In this document: piece after piece, positions 1 to 7,236 of the stretch
Numbering within the stretch: the first letter of the stretch is position 1
Layout: every line of letters starts with the position of its first letter
NCBI GenBank assembly: GCA_937875395.1
Contig: CALNCU010000212.1
Coordinates: 1 to 25,762, forward strand
Source: an uncultured Armatimonadota bacterium
GTDB taxonomy: Bacteria; Armatimonadota; UBA5829; DTJY01
DNA length: 25,762 nucleotides
Direction: 5' to 3'
The notes under the pieces: model-generated
The model's input: the letters and a program-made list of their open reading frames with translations, nothing else
Database searches by the model: none
Told to the model about the DNA's origin: nothing
Position numbers and translations under genes: made by a program

Positions 1-12
1 ACCCCCGGGGAG

Positions 13-55
13 GATACTTCGGTCGCAGAGTGCCTTGGCACGCCGCTGCCGAAGC
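13..55 (+). repeat. Dispersed hairpin repeat, copy A
   Basis: First of eight copies of an imperfect palindrome seen in this window. Outer arm CTTCGG (17-22) pairs with CCGAAG (49-54), CAG (26-28) pairs with CTG (46-48), and the tip is GTGCC/GGCAC closing on TT. The 43-base length, against 40 for most copies, comes from the longer tip stem. The preceding bases ACCCCCGGGG (2-11) match the spacers of the array at the right end of the window, so this is probably the last unit of a similar array cut by the window edge. Confidence 0.85.
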
Positions 56-60
56 CTAGT

Positions 61-87
61 TTGAACTTGAAATTCAAGTTTACAGAG
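61..87. repeat. Palindromic flank module, copy 1
   Basis: Just after repeat copy A lies TTGAACTTGAA, one A, then TTCAAGTT and TACAGAGT. AACTTGAA and TTCAAGTT are perfect 8-bp inverted arms. Nearly the same module follows repeat copy D, upstream of fabG, so it is probably part of the same composite element. It sits within 60 bases of the start codon of the downstream gene in both places. Confidence 0.6.
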
Positions 88-100
88 TCCAGTGTATGAT
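73..100 (+). promoter_or_regulatory. Possible promoter of the ASCH gene
   Basis: TTCAAG (73-78) and TATGAT (95-100) are separated by 16 bases and would start transcription around 107, shortly before the ATG at 120. The -10 box matches five of six consensus bases and the -35 only three of six. The -35 lies inside the palindromic flank module, so the mobile or repeated element may be supplying part of the promoter. Weak evidence. Confidence 0.3.
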
Positions 101-119
101 GCCATCCGTGGAGAGCTCC

Positions 120-467
120 ATGTTTGCAATCAATTTTTATTCCGAAATCTACGCCGACATGCTTAAAAAGGGCCGCAAGACTGCCACCATCCGTCTTGGG
201 GATAAGAGCGATAAGTACCGCTCCGGGCAGATTATCTGGATTACCGTGGGCAGAAAGTTTGGGCTCCGTCAGAAGCTCTTCTCTGCCATAATAGATTCCG
301 TAGCGGTCAAGCGTATATCAGAACTCACCCCAAGGGAGATAGAGAAGGAGAGTCCCGGGTTCAGGCATGCGGAGGATGTTATAAACGTTTTAAGCCGCAT
401 TTACGATAGAGCCGTCAGCGCTGATGATCTGGTGACTATTGTAAACTTCTCCCGCGTTATGGAGTAG
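120..467 (+). CDS. Small ASCH-domain protein
   Basis: A 115-residue protein that looks like a stand-alone ASCH domain, a PUA-like beta-barrel fold proposed to bind RNA. The hallmark stretch is near the N-terminus: KKGRKTATIRLGD, followed by a hydrophobic strand (QIIWITVGR), as in ASCH proteins where this surface holds the presumed ligand site. No other domain, signal peptide or membrane segment is visible. I chose the ATG at 120 because GGAG lies 6 bases upstream at 110-113; two earlier in-frame ATGs (96, 99) have no ribosome-binding site and 96-100 overlaps a possible -10 box. The gene converges on the PAS/ATPase gene and overlaps it by 11 bases at the stop codons. Its substrate is unknown; some ASCH proteins are amidohydrolases acting on modified nucleosides, but this cannot be read from the sequence. 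Confidence 0.75.
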   Translation: MFAINFYSEIYADMLKKGRKTATIRLGDKSDKYRSGQIIWITVGRKFGLRQKLFSAIIDSVAVKRISELTPREIEKESPGFRHAEDVINVLSRIYDRAVSADDLVTIVNFSRVME

Positions 468-2607
468 ATTTTGCCCACGTATCCGGCAGGTTCTCAAAAG
501 AGAATTCCTGTTTTTGCGGGCGCAGTTTCATCTCTATTCCAAGGGTGGTGCCGCCCGGCCCGGTGGAAAGGTACACTTTATCTGCTATAGACAGTATGGC
601 CTTGTACCCCATCCCCAGGGTGCCGGCGGTGGAATATCCTCTAACCAAAGCCACTTCCGGCAGAGTGAGCGCTTCTATGCCACGGCCCTTGTCTGCAACT
701 ACAAAGAACAGTCCGTCATCTACTTTGTGAAGCCTTGCCTCACCGCCGCCGGCGTGCTTTACGGCGTTTGTGGTGGCCTCCCCAACGGCCAGAACAAAAT
801 CCTGGATGCGCGCCTCTTCCATGCCCAGCTCTTTAGATACCCTGGCCACGCTGCTTCTGATAAAGGTTAAATCCTGTACGCTCTTTAGCTGCCAGAATGC
901 AATTGCCGGGCCTCCAAGCTGTTCTATTTTTTCTGCTGTGCAGATCTCCAGTTTCCCTTCCGTTGCGGCAAGGATTGTGCGCCGGTAGAAATCCTTCTGC
1001 TGATCTTCTAACTCCTTCTCCTTCTCCTGCGCCCGCTTGTTCTCCGTTATATCTGTTATAAAGCCCTCAATAAACTGAAGGTTGTTGGCGGGCGAGAGTA
1101 TCCCGCGCCCCTGTTCCCAAACCCATTTTAATCTGCCGTCTGCAGTGATTATTCTGTAGGTAATCCTAAACGTTCCCCCGTTTGCCAGATTGCGCTGAGT
1201 CTCTTCCCACACAGTTTCCCGGTCATCGGGATGAATTATATCTCCATAGGCTATCTTTGCGTTAAAGAGCAGGGCCGATGGCTCATAGCCCGTAAGATCA
1301 AAACAGCCTTCACTTACAAACTCCATGGTCCATTTATGGTCGTTCCGGCACCGGTAGACCATCCCCGGAAGGTTGCTCATAAGAGTAGAGAGCATACGCT
1401 GTGTCTCTATAAGCCTATCCTCCGCCCTCTTCCTGTCTGTAATATCGTTTGTCATGGCAAGCTGCGCCTGGTGGCCATTCCACTCTACACCGTGCGCTAC
1501 AATCTCTACATCTATAATTGTGCCGTCCTTTTTTTTATGCCTCCAGTACCCGGTTCTAACCAGGCCCTTTGCCTGCTGAGATATAAGTTCCATAAACCTG
1601 GGGAGGTCTTCCTGCGGGTGCAGGTCCCTTATGGTCATGGTAAGAAACTCATCCTTTGAGTAACCGTAGTGCGCTATTGCAGCATCGTTGACGGCAAGGA
1701 TGCGCTGCGTATACATATCAAAGACAATCATCGGCTGAGGGTTGTTCTCAAAGAGCATCCGGTATTGTTCAAGGGACCGGCGGACAGCCTCCTGATCGCG
1801 GACGCGGTCCGTAGTGTCCCGGTCTACCCCTCTAAACCCGGTTACTCTCCCAAATTCATCTACTATGGGTTTGCCGTTTGTCTCCAGGTACCGTATGCTG
1901 CCGTCCTTGTGATAGTTGCGGTTGATAAGCTTGTTAATATTCCCTTTTGTCCTTATAGCCTGTTCAAACGCTTCTTTGTAACTCTCCCTGTCTTCAGGAA
2001 TAATAAAATCAAAGGTGGGTTTGCCAATTGTTTCTTCCGGCTTGTAGCCAAGAATATTCTCTACAGCCGGACTGGAGTACGTGTATCTTCCAAGGGTGTC
2101 AACTTCCCACACCCAGTCTGCAACATCCTCTACAAGCTGGCGGTATTTTGCCTCTGATGCTTCAAGGTCCTTCTCTATTTTCCACCTGGCCGTATAATCA
2201 TCAAAACGCACCTCAACGTGGCCTTCCGCATCCGTAAGCGGGTTTATGCGTACCAGAAGAACCTTATGCGTGGGTTTGGCCTGTGGGGAGATGGCCTTAA
2301 TCTGCAAAAAATCGTAGGGCAGAATAAACTCCGCCGACTTGCCTTTTGTAAAAACATCCTCTATTTCAGGCATGAACCCCTGTTTTATAATCTCTTCATC
2401 GTGCAGAATGTTATACTTCCCAAGTATCTCTTCATCTCTTTCAATACCAAAGAGCTGGCGGCTGGATTGGTTCTGGTAGACCAGCGTGCCGTCTTTATCT
2501 GCTATCCAGATGCTTACCGGGCTGTACCTAAGAATAGTACGGATAAGGCTGTCCAGCTTGGCGTCCGACAGTCCCTTTTTATTCTGCTCTTCATTGTGCA
2601 GATTCAT
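457..2607 (-). CDS. Four-PAS sensor with RsbW-like ATPase domain
   Basis: A 716-residue soluble signalling protein. Four PAS domains follow in series (roughly 22-130, 150-270, 280-400, 410-530), each with the usual PAS/PAC features such as ENILGYKPEE, DDYTARWK and TNDITDRKRAE. The C-terminal ~130 residues resemble the GHKL ATPase of the RsbW/SpoIIAB/RsbT type: N-box EATTNAVKHA, then ADKGRGI and a GTLGMGYKAI lid. No HisKA dimerisation/phospho-His segment is evident, so it is more likely a serine kinase or anti-sigma/partner-switching regulator than a classical histidine kinase. No membrane segment or signal peptide is seen. The start is placed at 2607 (MNLHNEEQ), where AAGGAG lies at good spacing on the minus strand; an in-frame ATG at 2673 lacks such a site. 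Ligands of the PAS domains and the protein target are unknown, and no anti-anti-sigma factor is nearby. Confidence 0.8.
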   Translation of the reverse strand: MNLHNEEQNKKGLSDAKLDSLIRTILRYSPVSIWIADKDGTLVYQNQSSRQLFGIERDEEILGKYNILHDEEIIKQGFMPEIEDVFTKGKSAEFILPYDFLQIKAISPQAKPTHKVLLVRINPLTDAEGHVEVRFDDYTARWKIEKDLEASEAKYRQLVEDVADWVWEVDTLGRYTYSSPAVENILGYKPEETIGKPTFDFIIPEDRESYKEAFEQAIRTKGNINKLINRNYHKDGSIRYLETNGKPIVDEFGRVTGFRGVDRDTTDRVRDQEAVRRSLEQYRMLFENNPQPMIVFDMYTQRILAVNDAAIAHYGYSKDEFLTMTIRDLHPQEDLPRFMELISQQAKGLVRTGYWRHKKKDGTIIDVEIVAHGVEWNGHQAQLAMTNDITDRKRAEDRLIETQRMLSTLMSNLPGMVYRCRNDHKWTMEFVSEGCFDLTGYEPSALLFNAKIAYGDIIHPDDRETVWEETQRNLANGGTFRITYRIITADGRLKWVWEQGRGILSPANNLQFIEGFITDITENKRAQEKEKELEDQQKDFYRRTILAATEGKLEICTAEKIEQLGGPAIAFWQLKSVQDLTFIRSSVARVSKELGMEEARIQDFVLAVGEATTNAVKHAGGGEARLHKVDDGLFFVVADKGRGIEALTLPEVALVRGYSTAGTLGMGYKAILSIADKVYLSTGPGGTTLGIEMKLRPQKQEFSFENLPDTWAKSTP

Positions 2608-2765
2608 TCGCCGCTCCTTGGGAACGCAATCAGATACGGTAACTCCATATGCCGACAAGCTTCTTATACCCATTACCGGGGGGAATTTTCTCAGCCTATT
2701 CGCATGTGCATAACATGATGTTCCGGCCTTGCAACCATCCGCATAACAACCCTCAAATGCGGTGC

Positions 2766-2795
2766 TTTACACCGGTCGGCCTCAGATGATATAAT
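2766..2795 (+). promoter_or_regulatory. Consensus-like promoter just before a terminator hairpin
   Basis: TTTACA (2766-2771) and a perfect TATAAT (2790-2795) are 18 bases apart. The expected start, near 2802, coincides with the base of the hairpin at 2803-2826, so a transcript would be only about 30 nt unless it reads through. Confidence 0.55.
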
Positions 2796-2802
2796 AAGCC
2801 GC

Positions 2803-2834
2803 AAGGACGGTGGCTTTGCCGTCCTTTTTCTTTG
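2803..2834 (+). terminator. Intrinsic terminator upstream of recG
   Basis: AAGGACGG (2803-2810) pairs perfectly with CCGTCCTT (2819-2826) around an 8-base loop, and a T-rich run follows (TTTTTC TTT). No + strand gene ends here: the neighbour on the left is on the minus strand. It lies between two + strand promoters and would insulate recG from upstream transcription or end the short transcript from 2766-2795. Confidence 0.7.
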
Positions 2835-2899
2835 ACCCGGTACGGCGTTTCCGCATGCGTGCAGGCGGATGCCCGTATATAAGGTATAACGAACGAACC

Positions 2900-2929
2900 T
2901 TGACAATGCACAAATGCTGTGACTATAAT
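2900..2929 (+). promoter_or_regulatory. Promoter of the recG operon
   Basis: TTGACA (2900-2905) and TATAAT (2924-2929) both match the sigma-70/sigma-A consensus exactly, with an 18-base spacer. Expected start near 2936, about 20 bases before the chosen recG ATG at 2957. This strongly argues against any recG start further upstream. Confidence 0.8.
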
Positions 2930-2956
2930 AACTCGGTGTTTTTTAAGAGGAACCAG

Positions 2957-5086
2957 ATGCAGCACACAGGGGGAACCTCGTCAATCAAAGGCGCAGTCAG
3001 GCCCGCTTATACTTCCGGGCTTGATACAGATGTGCGTTTTGTTAAAGGAGTAGGCGAGCGCCTGGCTAAAATCATGGGCAGGCTTGGGATAACAGATGCC
3101 CGCGGCCTGCTTTGTCATTACCCCAGCCGCCATGAGGATCGCACGGAACTCCGCCGGATAAGCATGTTAAGGCCCGGCGACACCGCATCCGTCCGCGGGC
3201 AGGTGCTTGCGGCAGATACGGTGCGCACCCCCAAAAGCCAGATGCTCCTTACAAAGGTTGCAATAGGGGATGACAGTGGCGTAGTAAGCCTGGTCTGGTT
3301 CAACCAGTGGTATTTAAAGAACCGCTTCCTTAAGCTGCTTGGGAAAGATATAGTTGCCTACGGTACCGCGCAGTTTGGCGGGAAGGGTTTAGAGATAACA
3401 AATCCGGAATGGGAGGAGTTGGGAGATACATCCGATCCCCTGTCATCAAACCGGATTGTCCCGGTCTATCCCCTTACGGAAGGGCTGTTCCAGGGAACGC
3501 TCCGCCGGATACTTTGGGGTGCGCTGGACAAGTTTCTGCCGGATATACAAGACGTCCTCCCTGCGGATGTGCTGGATAAGCGCGATCTTATAGATGCGGC
3601 CTGCGCCGTAAAGAACATCCACTTCCCGGAGAGCCAGGATGCCCTTAAGGAAGCCCGGTACAGGCTGGTGTACGAAGAGTTCTTTCTGCTCCAGCTTGCC
3701 CTTGCCCTAAGAAAGCAGAACATAACGGCAAGCCGGCCGGGGATAGCCTTCAAGGTTACGCCGGAGTGCACGGATGCGTTCTACAAATCCCTGCCCTTTG
3801 AGCTTACAGATGCGCAGAAAAAAGTCATCCGGGCAATAGAGCAGGATATGGGCCGCCCCACATCCATGAACAGGCTCCTGCAGGGAGATGTAGGCTCCGG
3901 CAAAACGGTAGTGGCGGTGGCGGCCATGATGGTCGCCGTTGCAAACGGGTACCAGGCCGCCATGATGGCGCCCACGGAGATACTGGCAGAGCAGCACTAC
4001 ATGGTGCTGCAAAAGATGCTTGCGCCCCTTGGAATAGAAGTAGAACTCTTAAAAGGCAAGATAACCGCGGCCGCAAAAAAGAAGGTTTGCCAGCGCATAG
4101 CATCCGGCGAAGTAAAGATAGTCCTTGGCACCCATGCCATAATACAGGAAGGCGTGGAGTTTAATCGTCTGGGGCTTGTGGTTATAGACGAACAGCACCG
4201 CTTCGGCGTTCTGCAAAGAGCAGCGCTCCGCGAAAAGGGCCTGAACCCGGACGTGCTTGTAATGACGGCCACGCCCATCCCGCGCACGCTTGCGCTTACG
4301 GTTTACGGAGACCTTGATCTTTCCGTAATAGATGAACTGCCCCCCGGCAGAAAACCCGTTCGCACGCACTGGAAGACGGGGGATATGCGCGGCGGCGTCT
4401 ACGGGGCGGCAAGAAAACTTTTGATGGAAGGGCGGCAGGCATACGTAGTCTGTCCGCTTATAGAAGAATCTGAAAAGCTCTCTGCCAGGGCGGCCACAGA
4501 ACTTGCAGACCAGCTGGCGGCAGAAGTCTTTCCGGATTTCAACCTTGCCGTGCTGCACGGGCAGATGAAATCCGCCGAAAAAGAAGATGTTATGCGCCGC
4601 TTCCGTGACGGCGGTGTGCAGGTTTTGGTGTCTACCACCGTTATAGAGGTGGGGATAGACGTCCCAAACGCCTGCGTAATGCTTATAGAAGATGCAGAAC
4701 GCTTTGGGCTGGCGCAGCTCCACCAGCTAAGGGGGCGCGTAGGCCGCGGAGAGCACCAGTCATACTGCGTGCTCATGGCCGACCCAAAGACCGATGAAGG
4801 CCGGAAGCGTATGCAGGTAATGGCAGGCACAAACAACGGATTTGAAATTGCAGAGGAAGACCTTCTCATCCGGGGGCCGGGAGAGTTCTACGGCACCCGC
4901 CAGAGCGGCCTGCCCTCTCTTAGAATAGCAAACATCCTTAGAGATGTAGATATTTTAGACGTGGCAAGGGAAGATGCATTCTCCCTTGTCAAGCTGGACC
5001 CTAACCTTTCCCTGCCGGAGCATGCCCGGCTTAAGGCAGAGGTTTTAAGGCGTTTTGCAGATTTTGAGCTTGCAGTGGTGAGTTAA
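2957..5086 (+). CDS. recG: ATP-dependent DNA helicase RecG
   Basis: A 709-residue RecG, the monomeric superfamily-2 helicase that remodels stalled forks and branch-migrates Holliday junctions. The order is complete: N-terminal wedge/OB domain (DVRFVKGVGERLAKIMGRLGI, then an OB fold with GDTASVRGQV), Walker A GDVGSGKT at about residue 310, Walker B DEQHRFG at about 411, TATPIPRTLALT, and motifs V-VI (STTVIEVGIDVPNA, QLRGRVGRG) plus the C-terminal translocation segment. The length is normal for the family. ATG 2957 is chosen because AGAGG precedes it at 2946-2950 and the consensus promoter ends at 2929; the longer open frame back to 2810 would lie across the promoter and terminator. It shares one base with coaD (TAATG), so the two are translationally coupled. 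The rsmD gene often found between recG and coaD is absent. Confidence 0.97.
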   Translation: MQHTGGTSSIKGAVRPAYTSGLDTDVRFVKGVGERLAKIMGRLGITDARGLLCHYPSRHEDRTELRRISMLRPGDTASVRGQVLAADTVRTPKSQMLLTKVAIGDDSGVVSLVWFNQWYLKNRFLKLLGKDIVAYGTAQFGGKGLEITNPEWEELGDTSDPLSSNRIVPVYPLTEGLFQGTLRRILWGALDKFLPDIQDVLPADVLDKRDLIDAACAVKNIHFPESQDALKEARYRLVYEEFFLLQLALALRKQNITASRPGIAFKVTPECTDAFYKSLPFELTDAQKKVIRAIEQDMGRPTSMNRLLQGDVGSGKTVVAVAAMMVAVANGYQAAMMAPTEILAEQHYMVLQKMLAPLGIEVELLKGKITAAAKKKVCQRIASGEVKIVLGTHAIIQEGVEFNRLGLVVIDEQHRFGVLQRAALREKGLNPDVLVMTATPIPRTLALTVYGDLDLSVIDELPPGRKPVRTHWKTGDMRGGVYGAARKLLMEGRQAYVVCPLIEESEKLSARAATELADQLAAEVFPDFNLAVLHGQMKSAEKEDVMRRFRDGGVQVLVSTTVIEVGIDVPNACVMLIEDAERFGLAQLHQLRGRVGRGEHQSYCVLMADPKTDEGRKRMQVMAGTNNGFEIAEEDLLIRGPGEFYGTRQSGLPSLRIANILRDVDILDVAREDAFSLVKLDPNLSLPEHARLKAEVLRRFADFELAVVS

Positions 5087-5604
5087 TGAGAAGAGCCATC
5101 TATCCCGGCAGCTTTGACCCCGTAACAAACGGGCATATGGATATAATAGAACGCGCCTCAAAAATCTTTGATGAGGTAGTGGTGGCCGTTGCCGTAAATA
5201 TAAGCAAAAGCCCCATGTTCTTAATAGAAGACCGCCTGTTCATGCTGCAGGAAGCCTCAAAGAATCTTCCAAATGTGCGGGTGGACAGCTTTGACGGGCT
5301 CCTTGTGCGCTACGCAGAAGAACAGGGCGCAAGCGCAATAGTCAAGGGCCTGCGGGCGCTCTCAGATTTTGAGTTTGAGTTTGAGATGGCGCTTATGAAC
5401 CGCCGGTTGGATACAGATATAGAGACCGTATTTATGATGACAAGCGTAGAATACTCCTACCTCAGCTCAAGCATGATAAAAGAGGTTTCAAGTTTTGGCG
5501 GATCGGTAGAAGGGCTTGTGCCGGAGATAGTGCTTGATTATCTCAGTCAGAAAGCCTCTTCCACCCGCCGGATAATGCAAAAGCGCCGCCAGAAAAAGGA
5601 ATAA
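5086..5604 (+). CDS. coaD: Phosphopantetheine adenylyltransferase
   Basis: 172 residues. CoaD joins ATP and 4'-phosphopantetheine to make dephospho-CoA, the penultimate step of CoA synthesis, in the cytoplasm. The nucleotidyltransferase signature is present at the N-terminus (YPGSFDPVTNGH, with the TNGH phosphate-binding motif), followed by VKGLRALSDFEFE and the C-terminal SYLSSSMIKEV motif that contacts ATP. The length is slightly above the usual ~160 because of a basic tail (RRIMQKRRQKKE). It begins on the last base of the recG stop codon. Placing CoA synthesis next to pta-ackA and the fab genes fits a CoA/acyl metabolic locus. Confidence 0.97.
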   Translation: MRRAIYPGSFDPVTNGHMDIIERASKIFDEVVVAVAVNISKSPMFLIEDRLFMLQEASKNLPNVRVDSFDGLLVRYAEEQGASAIVKGLRALSDFEFEFEMALMNRRLDTDIETVFMMTSVEYSYLSSSMIKEVSSFGGSVEGLVPEIVLDYLSQKASSTRRIMQKRRQKKE

Positions 5605-5620
5605 GATTTCAAGTAATTTT

Positions 5621-5637
5621 GGAGGGCAAAACCCTCC
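5621..5637 (+). other. Intergenic hairpin after coaD
   Basis: GGAGGG (5621-5626) and CCCTCC (5632-5637) form a 6-bp GC-rich hairpin with loop CAAAA. No T-run follows, so it is not a typical intrinsic terminator; it may stabilise or stall the recG-coaD message. Confidence 0.5.
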
Positions 5638-5670
5638 GGGCCCAACGGCCTAAAAAGGGAGGCGATTCTC

Positions 5671-6150
5671 ATAGATACACTGGAACTGGTTGATAAGCTG
5701 GAAGAGCTAATAGAGAAGAGCAAACAGCTCTTTAACACTGCTTTCATCAACATTGATGAATTCTACAATCTGACAAGCAGGCTCAGAAACTCTCTGCCGG
5801 AAGATGTGAAATCTGCAACGCGAATCACCCGCGAGGCGGAACAGATTGTAAACAACGCCAGTGAGCAAGGCGCCCAGATAGTAGAGCGGGCAAAGACCGA
5901 TGCAGAAAGGCTACTGGAAGAAGCGCGGGCAGAGGCCGCAAAGCTTGTAGATGAAAACGAGATTAAACACAAAGCAACCATTCAGGCCAGGGATATTGTG
6001 GCAAGCGCAGAAGAATCTGCAAGGGCCACAAAAGCAGGTGCCGATGAATACTCCAAGGAAGTGCTTGCAGACCTTGAAAGCTTTGTATCCCGCGTTATGA
6101 GCACCATACAGCGCGGGCGCGAAAAATTAGATTACAAGCCAGAACAGTAG
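5671..6150 (+). CDS. Coiled-coil protein of the coaD-ackA neighbourhood (V-ATPase subunit H/E-like)
   Basis: About 159 residues, mostly charged alpha-helical coiled coil after residue 45 (EAEQIVNNASEQGAQIVERA, then repeats rich in A/E/K). I recognise the family from its N-terminus, DTLELVDKLEELIEKS, an acidic linker (INIDEFYNLTSRLR) and LPEDVKSATRI: short proteins often labelled 'ATPase' or DivIVA/SepIVA-like and commonly encoded beside coaD or ackA in Gram-positive and related bacteria. No enzymatic motif is visible; a scaffold role is plausible but unproven. The start is the oddity. The conserved N-terminus begins at an ATA codon (5671), eight bases after GGAGG (5658-5662), with no ATG/GTG/TTG in frame nearby. 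The first conventional start, GTG at 5806, would remove the conserved first 45 residues and has no good binding site. Confidence 0.75.
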   Translation: MDTLELVDKLEELIEKSKQLFNTAFINIDEFYNLTSRLRNSLPEDVKSATRITREAEQIVNNASEQGAQIVERAKTDAERLLEEARAEAAKLVDENEIKHKATIQARDIVASAEESARATKAGADEYSKEVLADLESFVSRVMSTIQRGREKLDYKPEQ

Positions 6151-6160
6151 GAAGAGAAAC

Positions 6161-7159
6161 ATGAACAAATTTATGGAGGATATCTACGCCCGTGCGCGCA
6201 AGGCCCAAAAAAGAATAGTCCTGCCCGAAGGCAAGGATGCAAGGGTGGTGAAGGCCGCCCTTGATATGAAATCCCAAGGGCTTGCCACCCCCATAGTACT
6301 GGGCGCACCGGAAGAAGCAGCAAAGGCAGCTGCAGATGCCGGCGTAGACCTCTCGGGTATAGAAGTAATAGACCCGGCTACTTCCCCAAAGCGGGAAGAG
6401 TATGCAAAACTGCTGTTTGAACTAAGAAAACACAAAGGCCTTACAGAAGAAGAGGCCTCAAAACTTGCAGGCCAGACGCTCTACTACGGTGTGCTCATGG
6501 TAAAATCCGGCGATGCAGACGGAGAAGTCTCCGGCGCCACGCACTCCACGGCAGATACCGTCCGCCCGGCGCTCCAGGTGCTTAAAACCGCGCCCGGCGT
6601 GGGGATAGTCTCCGCCTTCTTTGTAATGATAGTGCCAAACTGCCGGTTTGGGGAACAGGGGCTCTTCCTCTTCTCAGATTGCGGGCTAAACATAAATCCA
6701 AATGCAGAACAGCTTGCAGAGATAGCCGTCTGCACCGGAAAGACCTTAAAGACCCTGTTTGGAATAGATCCCAGGGTAGCAATGCTCTCCTTCTCTACAA
6801 AGGGAAGCGCAAAAGATCCGCTTGTAGACAAGGTGGCAGAGGCCGTCCGCATAGCCGCCCAAAAGGCCCCGGATATGCTTATAGATGGAGAACTCCAGGC
6901 AGATGCAGCCATTGTGCCCTGGGTGGCAGAGAGCAAGGCCCCCGGCAGCCCTGTTGCGGGCAGGGCTAACGTGCTCATCTTCCCGGATTTGCAAGCAGGG
7001 AATATATCCTACAAACTGGTAGAGAGGCTGGCGTGCGCAGAGGCGTACGGCCCCATCCTCCAGGGCATAGCGAAGCCCGTTAACGATCTCTCCCGCGGAT
7101 GCAGCGCAGAAGACATTGTAAACGTGGCCGCAATAACAGCCGTCCAGGCGACCCGGTAA
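6161..7159 (+). CDS. pta: Phosphate acetyltransferase
   Basis: 332 residues, the short form of Pta made of the PTA/PTB catalytic domain alone. It interconverts acetyl-CoA and acetyl-phosphate. Conserved stretches include KRIVLPEGKDARVVKAA at the N-terminus, the SGATHSTADTVRPALQ motif near residue 125, and the C-terminal ANVLIFPDLQAGNISYKL block. The ATG follows GAAGAG closely, only 10 bases after the coiled-coil gene, so the two are co-transcribed. With ackA directly downstream it forms the acetate/ATP branch. The extra N-terminal DRTGG/P-loop region of long enterobacterial Pta is absent, as usual outside proteobacteria. Confidence 0.96.
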   Translation: MNKFMEDIYARARKAQKRIVLPEGKDARVVKAALDMKSQGLATPIVLGAPEEAAKAAADAGVDLSGIEVIDPATSPKREEYAKLLFELRKHKGLTEEEASKLAGQTLYYGVLMVKSGDADGEVSGATHSTADTVRPALQVLKTAPGVGIVSAFFVMIVPNCRFGEQGLFLFSDCGLNINPNAEQLAEIAVCTGKTLKTLFGIDPRVAMLSFSTKGSAKDPLVDKVAEAVRIAAQKAPDMLIDGELQADAAIVPWVAESKAPGSPVAGRANVLIFPDLQAGNISYKLVERLACAEAYGPILQGIAKPVNDLSRGCSAEDIVNVAAITAVQATR

Positions 7160-7168
7160 AGACTTATG

Positions 7169-7209
7169 TGCCGGAACCGGGCCCTTCCCCGAAGGTTCCA
7201 TATCCGGCA
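7169..7209 (+). other. Imperfect hairpin between pta and ackA
   Basis: GGAACC (7173-7178) pairs with GGTTCC (7194-7199), and TGCC (7169-7172) can pair with GGCA (7206-7209) across a bulge. GGG (7179-7181) and CCC (7188-7190) can extend the inner stem. No U-tract follows. It may be an RNA processing or stability element adjusting pta to ackA expression. Confidence 0.45.
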
Positions 7210-7236
7210 TTCAAATAGAATGCGAGTGAAAGTAAA

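Noticed and set aside
2674..2760. Promoter for the PAS/ATPase gene on the minus strand
   Set aside because: Several partial boxes (TTGTCG, TATCTG, TTGCAA) exist but no pair has good spacing and matches; only a short CATGT/ACATG palindrome near 2704-2718 stands out.
2810..2956. N-terminal extension of RecG to 2810
   Set aside because: It would start inside the terminator hairpin and upstream of the consensus promoter at 2900-2929; ATG 2957 has a ribosome-binding site.
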